Shown: positions 44,529-54,460 of the stretch, in pieces
How positions within the stretch are numbered: position 1 is the first letter of the stretch
How the letters are laid out: the number at the start of each line of letters is the position of its first letter
Source: Mesorhizobium australicum WSM2073
GTDB taxonomy: Bacteria > Pseudomonadota > Alphaproteobacteria > Rhizobiales > Rhizobiaceae
Direction of reading: 5' to 3'
Length of the DNA stretch: 64,000 bases
Assembly: GCF_000230995.2 (NCBI RefSeq)
Contig: NC_019973.1
Location: forward strand, 4,912,001-4,976,000
Notes under the pieces: model-generated
Databases searched by the model: none
Told to the model about the DNA's origin: nothing
Seen by the model: the letters and a program-made list of their open reading frames with translations, nothing else
Position numbers and translations under genes: made by a program

Positions 44529-45494
44529 TCACCCTTGCGGCAGCGCAGCTTTGCGGGTGCGCGTCCGCTCCAGACCCAGCTGCCGTTCGCGCCAGATGAT
44601 GAAGATGCCGGCGGCGACCACGATCACGCCACCGACCAGCGTGCCGGGCGAGGTCACGTCGCCGAAAGCGAAATAGCCGACGACGACGCCGAGGATCATC
44701 GAGGTGTATTCGAAAGGCGCCACGACCGAGGCTTCGGCATGACGATAGGCCGCGGTCATCAAAATCTGGCCGAGCCCGCCACAAAAGCCGGCGAGGATGA
44801 GCAACGTGGCTTGTATTGGCGTCAGCGACTGCCAGCCGAAGGGCAGCGTCAACAGCGAGAGCACGCTCGCCGTCGACGAGAACCATAGCACGATGGTCGC
44901 CGTCTTCTCCGTCTGCACGAGATTGCGCACCAACAGCATGGCGACAGCGGAGATTGCCGCGGCCGCCAGCGCGGCCATGACGCCCAGGACCTCCTGGTGG
45001 TCGAGACCTTCATCCGAATTGAGCAGCGTCAGCTCCGGCCAGGAAATGACGAGCACGCCAATGAGGCCGATTGCGACAGCGCTCCAGCGATAGACGCGGA
45101 TCGTCTCGCCAAGGAAGACCGAGGAGAACACCACGACCAGCAGCGGCTGTGCATAGTTCAGGGTGATCGCCTCGGGAAGAGGCAGCCTGGTGAGCGCGAA
45201 AAAGCCGAGCCCCATGGCACCGACGCCGACGACGCCACGCGCGACGTGGTTGAAGGGGCGTTTCGTGACGAATGCCGTGGCCAGATGTCCCTTCAACGTC
45301 AGGAAGACAATGATCGGGAAGATGGCGAAGAAGGAACGGAAGAAGACGATCTGCCCGGCAGGCACATCGCCCGCCGCCTTGATACAGGTTTGCATGCCGA
45401 CAAATACCGCCACGGAGACGATCTTCAGCACGATGCCTCTCAGCGTACCGTGGCCGAGCGCCGTCTCTGGTTGCGCCCCCGCTCCTGATGTCAC
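44529..45494 (-). CDS. EamA/DMT family transporter
   Basis: A 321-residue inner membrane protein with about ten transmembrane segments in two EamA halves (the first with AGQIVFFRSFFAIFPIIVF, the second with LVRNLVQTEKTATIVLWFSSTASVL). It belongs to the drug/metabolite superfamily. Its start is GTG, with no strong ribosome binding site, and a shorter start at an internal codon is possible. It ends back-to-back with the XRE regulator. The substrate is unknown. Confidence 0.87.
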   Translation of the reverse strand: MTSGAGAQPETALGHGTLRGIVLKIVSVAVFVGMQTCIKAAGDVPAGQIVFFRSFFAIFPIIVFLTLKGHLATAFVTKRPFNHVARGVVGVGAMGLGFFALTRLPLPEAITLNYAQPLLVVVFSSVFLGETIRVYRWSAVAIGLIGVLVISWPELTLLNSDEGLDHQEVLGVMAALAAAAISAVAMLLVRNLVQTEKTATIVLWFSSTASVLSLLTLPFGWQSLTPIQATLLILAGFCGGLGQILMTAAYRHAEASVVAPFEYTSMILGVVVGYFAFGDVTSPGTLVGGVIVVAAGIFIIWRERQLGLERTRTRKAALPQG

Positions 45495-45763
45495 TTTGGC
45501 AATGCGTCTCTGCCCGCGGTCGAGGGCACGTTGCGGTTCTCGAAATGGCAGAACGGGAAATTATCGGGGCGCCAAACGAAAGCGCCCATCCCGAATTTCG
45601 GTGTGACGGCCGTCATGACTGCCTCGCGACAAGGAAAGGATGACCTGAATTAGGCCCTGCCGCAGTTTTGTCGAGGGAGTGTTTCGTGTAAAGAGCGCGG
45701 ACTTCGAATTTTGGACCGGTCAGATCATGTCCGGTCCCCGGAAAAGACAGGAAAAGCCAGGGA

Positions 45764-48409
45764 ATGCGCACCGATACAGGCCAGGTCTTCAAACTCGAGG
45801 ACTATCGCCCCAGCGACTACCTCATTCCGGAAACCAGCCTTGAATTCCGTCTTTCGCCGCAGGCAACGGTCGTCGCCGCGATACTGACCGTCGAACGCCG
45901 CGAGGACATATCCACGTCGGCTCCGCTGGTGCTCGACGGCGATGGGTTGACGCTCAAACGCGTCGAGGTCGACGGCAAGGTGGTGAGACCGGCGGATCTG
46001 CTGACGAGCCCCGACCAACTGACCCTGCTCAAACCGCCGGCGGCACCTCGTTTCCAGCTGCTGATCGAAACCGAACTGGCCCCAGCCGGCAACGAGGCCT
46101 TGATGGGCCTTTACCGCTCGAACAACGTGTACTGCACGCAATGCGAGGCGGAGGGTTTTCGCCGCATCACCTATTTCCTCGACCGCCCCGATATCCTGTC
46201 CGTCTACACGGTGCGCATCGAGGCGCGACGCGACGAGGCGCCGCTGCTCCTGTCGAACGGCAATCCGGTCGAGAGCGGCGATCTCGCCGAAGGCTGGCAC
46301 TACGCCACATGGCACGACCCCTTCCCCAAACCATCCTATTTGTTCGCGCTGGTGGCCGGCAATCTCGGCCAGGTGGCCGACAATTTCGTCACCAAGTCCG
46401 GCCGTAAGGTCGAGCTCGGCATCTATGTCGAGCCCGGCAAGGAGGCGCTCGCCGGCTACGCGATGGACGCGCTGAAGCGGTCGATGCAATGGGACGAGGA
46501 GGCGTTTGGCCGCGAGTACGACCTCGACGTCTTCAACATCGTCGCCGTGTCGGACTTCAACATGGGCGCAATGGAGAATAAGGGCCTCAACATCTTCAAC
46601 GACAAATACGTGCTGGCCGACCAGGAGACGGCGACGGACGCCGATTTCGCCAATATCGAGGCGATCATCGCGCATGAATATTTCCACAATTGGACAGGCA
46701 ACAGAATCACTTGCCGCGACTGGTTCCAGCTTTGCCTGAAGGAAGGGCTGACGGTCTTCCGCGATCATGAATTCTCCGCCGACCAGCGCTCGCGCGCGGT
46801 CAAGCGCATAGCCGAGGTGCGCACGCTGCGGGCCCACCAGTTTCCCGAGGACCAGGGCCCGCTGGCGCATCCCGTGCGGCCGCGCCGCTACCGCGAGATC
46901 AACAATTTCTATACGGCGACGGTCTACGAGAAAGGCTCCGAAGTGGTGCGCATGATCCGCACCATTCTCGGGGCCGAGGTCTTTCGCGCCGGCATGGACC
47001 TCTATTTCGAACGCCACGACGGCGAGGCCGCGACCATCGAGGATTTCATAAAGGTGTTCGAGGACGCGTCCGGCCGCGACCTGTCGCAATTCGCGCTATG
47101 GTATCACCAGGCGGGCACACCCAACCTGACGGTGAGTTCGACGCACAATCCGGCCGCACAGGAATTCACGCTCGAGATCGAGCAGTCGGTGCCGCCGACC
47201 CCCTCCGAAAGCCGCAAGCGGCTGATGCACATCCCGCTCGCCTTCGGCCTGATCGGCGCCGGCGGCAAACCTGTCGCGTATAGCGGCGTCGAGGGCGCCA
47301 GCGTCGAGGACGGCGTCATCCATGTCCGCAAGCGTCGCCATGTGGTGCGTTTCTCGGGCGTGGCCGAGCGCCCGGCGGTGTCGCTCAACCGTGGCTTTTC
47401 GGCGCCGGTGACGCTCTCGGCCGAGCAGAAGGCGGCCGACCAGTACTTCCTCGCCCGCCATGACAGCGACGCCTTCTCGCGCTGGCAGGCCTTCAACACG
47501 CTGTTGACCGATGCTCTGATCGCTGCCTTCCGCCAGATCCTTGGCGGCAAACAGCCGGACTTCGCCCCACGGCTGACCGAGCTTGCCGGCAGCATCGCCA
47601 GCGACGAGACGCTGGAGCCAGCCTATCGGGCCCTGGCCCTGGCGCTGCCTGGAGACGCCGATATCGCCCGCGACATCGGCAAGAACATCGATCCCGACGC
47701 CATCCATGCGGCCCGACAGGCGCTTGCGCTGGCGATCGGCATGGCCAATGGCGAGGCATTTTCCGGCCTCTACGACAGCCTTGCCGACAAGAGCGCTTTC
47801 AGCCCCGACGCGGCGAGTGCCGGACGGCGCGCCTTGCGCAACATTCTGCTGGATTATCTCTCGCTGCTGCCAGATGGAGCGGCGTTGGCGGCCGGGCATT
47901 TCCAGTCCGCGAGCAACATGACCGACCGGGCGGCCGCATTGGCCGTGCTCGCGCATCGCCACCACGGATCGCCGGAGGCAAGCAAGGCGCTGGCGGCTTT
48001 CGAACAGACATATGCGTCGGACCCGCTGGTGATGGACAAATGGTTCCAGATACAGGCCAGCGTGCCTGGGCCGCAGGCGGTGGAGACGGTTCGCGCCCTG
48101 ACCGCTCATGCCGGCTTCTCGATGGGCAATCCGAACCGGGTGCGCTCGTTGATCGGCACATTCTCCAGCGCCAACCAGACCGGCTTTCACCGCGCCGACG
48201 GCGAAGGCTACCGCTTCTTCGCACGAACGGTGCTCGAGGTTGAAAAGCGCAATCCGCAAGTGGCGGCAAGACTGGCAACGGCGCTCAGATCATGGCGCTC
48301 GCTCGAACCGGGCAGGCAAGCCCAGGCCCGGGAAGTGCTGGTTTCGATCGCCAATGCCGAAAACCTGTCGGCGGATCTGCGCGACATCGTCGAGCGCACG
48401 TTGGCTTAG
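45764..48409 (+). CDS. pepN: Aminopeptidase N
   Basis: An 881-residue M1 metallopeptidase that removes N-terminal residues from peptides. The substrate-recognition GAMEN motif is in FNMGAMENKGLNIF. The zinc site is HEYFHNWTGNR with the third ligand Glu in LKEGLTVFRDHEF. The length and the DUF3458-type C-terminal helical domains are those of PepN. The start has CCAGGGA upstream. It is cytoplasmic (no signal). It is followed by the PleC-like kinase on the same strand after 194 bases. Confidence 0.96.
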   Translation: MRTDTGQVFKLEDYRPSDYLIPETSLEFRLSPQATVVAAILTVERREDISTSAPLVLDGDGLTLKRVEVDGKVVRPADLLTSPDQLTLLKPPAAPRFQLLIETELAPAGNEALMGLYRSNNVYCTQCEAEGFRRITYFLDRPDILSVYTVRIEARRDEAPLLLSNGNPVESGDLAEGWHYATWHDPFPKPSYLFALVAGNLGQVADNFVTKSGRKVELGIYVEPGKEALAGYAMDALKRSMQWDEEAFGREYDLDVFNIVAVSDFNMGAMENKGLNIFNDKYVLADQETATDADFANIEAIIAHEYFHNWTGNRITCRDWFQLCLKEGLTVFRDHEFSADQRSRAVKRIAEVRTLRAHQFPEDQGPLAHPVRPRRYREINNFYTATVYEKGSEVVRMIRTILGAEVFRAGMDLYFERHDGEAATIEDFIKVFEDASGRDLSQFALWYHQAGTPNLTVSSTHNPAAQEFTLEIEQSVPPTPSESRKRLMHIPLAFGLIGAGGKPVAYSGVEGASVEDGVIHVRKRRHVVRFSGVAERPAVSLNRGFSAPVTLSAEQKAADQYFLARHDSDAFSRWQAFNTLLTDALIAAFRQILGGKQPDFAPRLTELAGSIASDETLEPAYRALALALPGDADIARDIGKNIDPDAIHAARQALALAIGMANGEAFSGLYDSLADKSAFSPDAASAGRRALRNILLDYLSLLPDGAALAAGHFQSASNMTDRAAALAVLAHRHHGSPEASKALAAFEQTYASDPLVMDKWFQIQASVPGPQAVETVRALTAHAGFSMGNPNRVRSLIGTFSSANQTGFHRADGEGYRFFARTVLEVEKRNPQVAARLATALRSWRSLEPGRQAQAREVLVSIANAENLSADLRDIVERTLA

Positions 48410-48603
48410 GCGCTCCCGCCTTCTTCCCTGCGGGAGAAGGCCGGGTTCTAAAAGCCCATTATTTAGTCGATTTTTAATCTTTTTTCGCCGGACCACTGGA
48501 CAAGGCGAATCACCTTTGATTCTTTAATGGCGATTCGGAAGTGCGGTGTTGCCGGATCACCAGCACATAGAAATGCGGCATACTGAAATCGGGAGTGCCA
48601 TTT

Positions 48604-50925
48604 ATGGCAAAGGCGGACGCGTGGGGCGCGCCCGGTGGGATGGTTTTTGCGCGTCGCGAGACGCGCGGCGATGGCCTTGCCGGGAATACGCGGCTCATTG
48701 CCGAACCGGCCTACAAGCGGCTTCTGGCGGCCGAACGGCTGCTGCGCCGGTCGATACCGGCCCTCATCGTCATCTTCCTGCTCGTCATCGCGGCGCTGCG
48801 TGTAATCTCGCTGATGAACGAGCGCGACGACGTGGAGCGCGATGCCAAGGCTATCCTGACGCTGGCCGCCGCGCAGCTCGCCAGTTCGCTCGCCACCACA
48901 GCGGACACGCTGCCGGGCGCCACGCAGGACCTGCTGGAGACCACCAGCCGCCAGGGCGCCATGGGCCGCAGCCATGTGCTGGTCATTACCGACAGCGCCT
49001 TCAGGATCACCGCGGTGACGCCGCGTTCGGTGCCCTGGCAAGGCCATTCGCTCGACGGCCTCGTCCAGGGCGGCCAACCTCTGTTCATGTTCGGCGACCG
49101 GGCCGGCGTCATGGAGGTCAACATCAGCGGGCAGGACTGGTACGCAGCGGTCAGCCTGAGCAAGGACAGGAAGGGAGCCGCGGCGGCGCTCGTCCCCCAA
49201 GAGGCGGTCTTCGACACGTGGCGCAAGACCGTCTCGCTCAACGTCACCCTGTTTGTGCTGACGGCCGGCGTGCTGATCATCATCCTCTACGCCTATTTCG
49301 GACAGGCGGCGCGCGCGCAGGCAGCCGACCGCATCTATGTCGAAGCGCATCAGCGTATCGACATGGCGCTGGTCCGCGGCCGCTGCGGCCTGTGGGACTG
49401 GGACATGGTGCGCGGCAAGATGTACTGGTCACGCTCGATGTACGACATGCTCGGCTATGAGCCTTGCGAGACGATGCTGTCCTTCGGCGAGGTCGACGAG
49501 ATCATCCATCCCGAGGATGGCGACCTGTTCGAACTCGCCAACAGGATCGTCGCGCGCGAGATCGACCACATCGACCAGGTGTTCCGGATGCGGCATGCCG
49601 ATGGCCAGTGGGTGTGGATGCGCGCCCGCGCCCAGGTGATGGACCCGGAAGCGCCGGAGATCCAGCTCATCGGCATCGCCGTCGACGTCACCGAGCAGCG
49701 CCACCTGGCGCTGCGCTCCGAAGCGGCCGATCTTCGCCTCAGGACCGCGATCGAGAACATCAATGAATCCTTCGTGCTGTGGGATTCGGCTCAAAACTTG
49801 ATCATGTGCAATTCCAAATACCAGCAGGACAATGGGCTCTCGGACCGCGACGTGATGCCGGGTGTGACGCGCGCTTCCCTGGAAGAACGTATGCTGGCCT
49901 TTGCTTCGGAGCGCCGGCTCGCCAACACCAACGGTCCGCAGGGCGGCGCCACGTTCGAGCGGCAGCTGTCCGACGGCCGCTGGCTGCAGGTCAACGAGCT
50001 CAGGACCAGGGACGGTGGCATCGTCTCGGTCGGGTCCGATATCACCCAGATCAAGCTGCACCAGGAGAAACTCGTCGACAGCGAACGCCGGCTGATGGCG
50101 ACGATCCATGATCTCAGCCTCGCCCGCCGTGCCGAAGAGGAACGGGCGCGCGAACTGGTCGACCTCAACCGCAAATACATGAAGGAAACCGAGCGCGCCG
50201 AAGCGGCGAACCGGGCCAAATCCGAATTCCTGGCCAACATGTCGCATGAACTGCGCACACCGCTCAACGCCATCATCGGCTTCTCCGAACTGATGGAACA
50301 GAGGCTGTTCGGTCCGTTGGGCTCGGAGCGCTACGAGGAGTACGCCACCGACATCAACAGCAGCGGCAAATATCTGCTCGGCGTCATCAACGACATTCTC
50401 GACATGTCCAAGATCGAAGCCGGCCAGTTCTCGCTGGACCAGGAACAAATCGACCTCGGTCCGCTGATCAGCGAGACGGTGCGTGTCGTTTCGCTGCAGG
50501 CGGCGCAGAAGGCGATCACCGTGGAAACGCGCATTGCCGACGCCTTGACTTTGTTTGCCGATCGCCGGGCGATCAAGCAGATCGTCATCAATCTCCTGTC
50601 CAACGCGGTGAAATTCACCGGCCAGGGCGGCCACATATCGGTCAGGGCCCGCAACACGTCAGGCGCGCTGGTGCTGACGATCGAGGACAATGGCTGCGGT
50701 ATCCCGAAGGAAGCCCTCGGCAAGCTGGGGCGCCCCTTCGAGCAGGTGCAGAACCAGTTTTCCAAGAACCATGCCGGCTCCGGCCTTGGCCTTGCCATTT
50801 CGCGCTCGCTTGCCGAGTTGCAAGGCGGTGCACTGAAGATCCGCTCGACCGAAAGCGTCGGCACGATCGTATCGGTGCGCATTCCCGTGAAGAAGGCGCC
50901 AACGGCGGTCAAGGCCGCGGCCTGA
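48604..50925 (+). CDS. pleC: PAS-domain sensor histidine kinase, PleC-like
   Basis: A 773-residue hybrid-free sensor kinase. Two membrane segments (about residues 45-65 and 210-230) flank a periplasmic region; two PAS domains follow, the first near residues 245-370 with MVRGKMYWSRSMYDMLGYEP. The H-box is NMSHELRTPLNAIIGFSELM, followed by LFGPLGSERYEEYATDINSSGKYLLGVINDILDMSKIEAG, which is characteristic of PleC/DivJ kinases of the CtrA network. The ATPase boxes are NLLSNAVKFTGQG and DNGCGIPKEALGKLGRPFEQVQNQFSKNHAGSGLGLAISR. ATG 48604 has GGGAG 8 bases upstream. The PleC assignment rests on sequence pattern and neighbourhood. Confidence 0.8.
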   Translation: MAKADAWGAPGGMVFARRETRGDGLAGNTRLIAEPAYKRLLAAERLLRRSIPALIVIFLLVIAALRVISLMNERDDVERDAKAILTLAAAQLASSLATTADTLPGATQDLLETTSRQGAMGRSHVLVITDSAFRITAVTPRSVPWQGHSLDGLVQGGQPLFMFGDRAGVMEVNISGQDWYAAVSLSKDRKGAAAALVPQEAVFDTWRKTVSLNVTLFVLTAGVLIIILYAYFGQAARAQAADRIYVEAHQRIDMALVRGRCGLWDWDMVRGKMYWSRSMYDMLGYEPCETMLSFGEVDEIIHPEDGDLFELANRIVAREIDHIDQVFRMRHADGQWVWMRARAQVMDPEAPEIQLIGIAVDVTEQRHLALRSEAADLRLRTAIENINESFVLWDSAQNLIMCNSKYQQDNGLSDRDVMPGVTRASLEERMLAFASERRLANTNGPQGGATFERQLSDGRWLQVNELRTRDGGIVSVGSDITQIKLHQEKLVDSERRLMATIHDLSLARRAEEERARELVDLNRKYMKETERAEAANRAKSEFLANMSHELRTPLNAIIGFSELMEQRLFGPLGSERYEEYATDINSSGKYLLGVINDILDMSKIEAGQFSLDQEQIDLGPLISETVRVVSLQAAQKAITVETRIADALTLFADRRAIKQIVINLLSNAVKFTGQGGHISVRARNTSGALVLTIEDNGCGIPKEALGKLGRPFEQVQNQFSKNHAGSGLGLAISRSLAELQGGALKIRSTESVGTIVSVRIPVKKAPTAVKAAA

Positions 50926-50976
50926 GCGACAGGCTCCGGTCGACGACCTCGGAGCGGAGCCCGTATCAACCAAATC

Positions 50977-51450
50977 TTACTGCACGCCGCCTTCGTTGCC
51001 TTCGCCATCCCATTGACGGTCATCGCGCCCGTCATTCGGCAGTTCGCCCTTCTCGATCTTGCCGTCATTGTTCTTGTCGAGCATCGCGAAAAGCTTCTTT
51101 TCGCGGCCGATGATGTCATCCGATGTCAGCGTGCCGTCGCCCTTGCTGTCGTAACGGGCGATGATGCGCCTGGCCATGCGTTCGAAGCGCGCCTTCTCCA
51201 GCGCGTCGGCGAGTTGAGCGACAGTCAGCTTGCCGCCATTGTCAGCGACAAGCTTCTTGAGCCGCGCGTCCATGACATCAGAGAACTGGTCGAAGGTGAT
51301 TTTGCCGTCATTGTCCTTCATCGCCTTGTCGAGCCGCATCATGGTGCGCTCACGCACGTTGGCGCTGTCGAGGTTCTCGGCGTAGGCCGCGCCGCCGACG
51401 GCTCCGGCCAGGGCGATGTAGGCAAGTGCGAGCTTGGTTGTCTTTCTCAT
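50977..51450 (-). CDS. Exported EF-hand calcium-binding protein
   Basis: A 157-residue protein with a signal peptide (KLALAYIALAGAVGGAAYA) and EF-hand-like loops. One full loop is DKNNDGKIEKGE near the C-terminus, preceded by DSKGDGTLTSDD; a weaker one is DNDGKITFDQFSD. Two of these keep the Asp/Asn and Gly positions needed for calcium. The start at 51450 follows GGAGA. It is 49 bases downstream of glnE on the same strand. Partner and role are unknown. Confidence 0.87.
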   Translation of the reverse strand: MRKTTKLALAYIALAGAVGGAAYAENLDSANVRERTMMRLDKAMKDNDGKITFDQFSDVMDARLKKLVADNGGKLTVAQLADALEKARFERMARRIIARYDSKGDGTLTSDDIIGREKKLFAMLDKNNDGKIEKGELPNDGRDDRQWDGEGNEGGVQ

Positions 51451-51499
51451 GGTTTCTCCTGTTGCATCGTCACCCCCGATGCGGCCGAACGGTCGTTGG

Positions 51500-54460
51500 T
51501 CACGACCCTCCGGCACGAAGCAGAAGGTCGAAATCCTTCCTGACCTTTTGCGACGTCTCCTTGAGATGTGCTTCCAGCACACCGAAATCCGGCAGGTCGG
51601 TGACCGCCAAAAGCAGATCCGAAAGCCCCGGCGGAACGTCGTCACGTTCGAACGGTCCGGTAAGGCACAGCCGCGTCATCTGGGTCAGTGCCAGATAAAG
51701 GGCGTAAGCCTCGCCAAGGTCCTGCCGGATCACGGCATTGGCGAAACGGGGCGTCAGACGAGACAGGATCTCGGCCGTACCGGTGGCGCGTGGCCCGGCC
51801 TCGACCTGCCCAGTGATGACAGCCACCTGGGCGATGAATTCGAGATCGATCAGACCGCCCGGTATGAGCTTAATGTCCCACAGGTCGCGGGGCGGTTTTT
51901 CCTGCTGAATCATGGCGCGCATGTCGGAAGCTTCGGTTTTCACCTTCGCCGCGTCGCGTGGCTGACCGAGCAGCGCGGCGACCTCCGCTTCAACCTCGGC
52001 GCAGAGGCCGGCGTCGCCGGCAATCGGCCGCGCCCGCGACAGCGCCATGTGTTCCCAGGTCCAGGCTTCCTGGCGCTGGTATTTCTTGAAGGCATCGATA
52101 TGGGTGGCGACCGGTCCCTTGTTGCCGGACGGCCGCAAACGCAGGTCGAGCTCATAAAGCACCCCTTCCGCCGTCGGCGCCGATACCGCGGATATCAGCC
52201 GCTGCGTCATGCGGGTGTAGTAATGCGACGGCGCCAGCGGCTTTTCACCATCGGAGTCCTCGGCGTCCGCGTCGTGATCGTAAAGCAGGATGAGATCGAC
52301 ATCCGATCCGGCCGTCAATTCGCGGCTGCCGAGCTTGCCCATGCCGAGCAGCGAAACCACGCCACCGGCGATCGTGCCGTGGCGCACCGCGAATTCGGCG
52401 ATCACCGCTTGCAACGCCGCCGCAATGGTCAGGTCCGCAAGATCGGAGAAAGCGCGGCCGGCGCGGGCCGGGTCGATCGAGCCCGCGAGCAGCCGCACAC
52501 CGATGAGGAATTTCTGTTCGGAAGCAAATATGCGTAAGCGGTCGAGCACGTCCTCATAGGCCCTGTCGCCCTCGAGGAAGGCGGAAAGCCGCCCCGAGAG
52601 ATAGGCGCGGTCTGGCAGCTCGGTCAGCAATGCCGGGTCGAGCAAGCCGTCGAAGACATGCGGCCGGCGAGTGATGATGGCCGCCAGCCTTGGTGCCGCG
52701 CCCATGATCGTCGCCATCAGCTTGAGCAGTGCGGGATTCGACTGCAGCAGCGAAAACAGCTGGATGCCGGCCGGCAGGCCGGCGAGGAACTCGTCGAAAC
52801 GGACCAGCGCCTCGTCGGCCCGGCGCGTCTGGCCAAAGGCCTTGAGCAGTGCCGGCGTCAGTTCCGTCAGCCGCTCGCGCGCCTCCGCCGACTGGGTGAC
52901 GCGATAGCGGCCGAAATGCCAGCCGCGGATGACACGGCAGATATCGCTCGGCCGCTGAAAGCCGAGGCCGTGCAGGGTCTGCAGCGTGTCCGGGTCGTCG
53001 ACGTCACCGGTGAAGACCAGGTTGCCGATGCCGGCCGAAAGCTCGGGCGCGGTTTCGAACAGCGCCGCATAGTGGCGCTCGACCTGCTGCAGCGAGGCAC
53101 GGAAGGCCCCGGCGAACGCGGCGGCGTCGGCGAAGCCCAGCATGCGGGCGATGCGCTCCAGCCCTTCATCGTCTTCCGGCAGCGTGTGCGTCTGCTCGTC
53201 GGCCACCATCTGGATGGCGTGTTCGACCCGGCGCAGGAACCAGTACTGGAGGGCGAGTGCGTCTCTTGCGTCTGAAGTGATCCAGCCTCGGGCCGCGAGC
53301 TGACCGAGCATCGGCACGGTTTCGCGGCCGCGCAGCTCCGGAAAGCGGCCGCCGGCGATGAGCTGCTGGGTCTGGACGAAGAACTCGATCTCGCGGATGC
53401 CGCCGCGCCCGAGCTTGACGTTGTGCCCCTTCACCGCGATCTCGCCATGGCCCTTATGGGCATGAATCTGGCGCTTGATCGAATGGACGTCGGCAATCGC
53501 CGCGTAATCCATGTATTTGCGCCAGATATAGGGCTGGAGCTCCTTGAGGAAGGCATCGCCCGCGGCGAGATCGCCGGCCACCGGGCGCGCCTTGATCATC
53601 GCGGCGCGTTCCCAGTTCTGGCCACGCGCTTCGTAGTAGCGAAGCGCGGCTTCAACCGGGATAGCCAGCGGGGTGGAACCGGGATCGGGACGCAATCTCA
53701 GATCGGTGCGGAAGACATAGCCGTGCTCGGTGCGGTCCTGCAGGATGCGAACCAGTCGGCGCGTCAGGCGTGAGAACAGGTCGGTGGCGTCGAGAGGATC
53801 GACCACGGCGGGTGCCTCCGGATCGAAGAACACGACGAGGTCGATGTCGGAGGAGAAGTTCAGCTCATGCGCGCCGAGCTTGCCCATGCCGAGCAGGATC
53901 CAGCCCGATCGATGCGACGGGTTGTCGAGGTCGGGCAGCTTGAGCTTGCCCTGGCCATGCGCGTCACGCAGCAGGAAATCGACTGCCGCGCGGGTGCAGG
54001 CGTCGGCGAGATCGCTCAACCGCCTTACGGTCAGCGAGGTTTCGGCCTCGCCCGAAAGATCGGCGAGCGCGATCAGGAAATGCGCCTCGGCCTTGTGCCG
54101 GCGCAGCTCCATCATCAGGCCGGATTCCGAGACCGTTTCGGCCAGCGGCGCCTGGTCGATCGCGGCGGTGATCGCCTTCAGACGGGCCTCTATCGGCAGG
54201 TCGAACAGCCCGTCCAGGATTTGCGGCCGGCGCCGCGCCGTATCGCGCAGGAATGGCGAAAGGTCGAAGACAGCGGCGAGGAGATCCTGCGCCTTCCCTT
54301 TGCCGGCCAGGAATTTGGCCACCCGTGTCAGCCCCTCTTCGCGCGCTGCGTCCGCGATTTCGGCCAGCTCCTGACGTGCCCGGGCTTCGTCGAGCGGGAC
54401 AAGCGGGGTTTCCAGGCTGAGCAGCCAGTCTGTCTTGCTCCGCTTGGCAACGGCCGCCAT
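51500..54460 (-). CDS. glnE: Bifunctional glutamine synthetase adenylyltransferase/deadenylylase
   Basis: GlnE, 986 residues, adenylylates and deadenylylates glutamine synthetase in response to nitrogen status through PII. The two nucleotidyltransferase domains are visible: SSDIDLVVFFDPEAP near residue 200 (deadenylylase half) and GSDVDLILLYDHDAD near residue 720 (adenylylase half). The intervening regulatory region is of normal length. Its ATG overlaps the stop of the upstream sensor kinase by one base (TGATG), so it is translated from the response regulator-kinase-glnE transcript. This placement links nitrogen control to a two-component system. Confidence 0.95.
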   Translation of the reverse strand: MAAVAKRSKTDWLLSLETPLVPLDEARARQELAEIADAAREEGLTRVAKFLAGKGKAQDLLAAVFDLSPFLRDTARRRPQILDGLFDLPIEARLKAITAAIDQAPLAETVSESGLMMELRRHKAEAHFLIALADLSGEAETSLTVRRLSDLADACTRAAVDFLLRDAHGQGKLKLPDLDNPSHRSGWILLGMGKLGAHELNFSSDIDLVVFFDPEAPAVVDPLDATDLFSRLTRRLVRILQDRTEHGYVFRTDLRLRPDPGSTPLAIPVEAALRYYEARGQNWERAAMIKARPVAGDLAAGDAFLKELQPYIWRKYMDYAAIADVHSIKRQIHAHKGHGEIAVKGHNVKLGRGGIREIEFFVQTQQLIAGGRFPELRGRETVPMLGQLAARGWITSDARDALALQYWFLRRVEHAIQMVADEQTHTLPEDDEGLERIARMLGFADAAAFAGAFRASLQQVERHYAALFETAPELSAGIGNLVFTGDVDDPDTLQTLHGLGFQRPSDICRVIRGWHFGRYRVTQSAEARERLTELTPALLKAFGQTRRADEALVRFDEFLAGLPAGIQLFSLLQSNPALLKLMATIMGAAPRLAAIITRRPHVFDGLLDPALLTELPDRAYLSGRLSAFLEGDRAYEDVLDRLRIFASEQKFLIGVRLLAGSIDPARAGRAFSDLADLTIAAALQAVIAEFAVRHGTIAGGVVSLLGMGKLGSRELTAGSDVDLILLYDHDADAEDSDGEKPLAPSHYYTRMTQRLISAVSAPTAEGVLYELDLRLRPSGNKGPVATHIDAFKKYQRQEAWTWEHMALSRARPIAGDAGLCAEVEAEVAALLGQPRDAAKVKTEASDMRAMIQQEKPPRDLWDIKLIPGGLIDLEFIAQVAVITGQVEAGPRATGTAEILSRLTPRFANAVIRQDLGEAYALYLALTQMTRLCLTGPFERDDVPPGLSDLLLAVTDLPDFGVLEAHLKETSQKVRKDFDLLLRAGGS

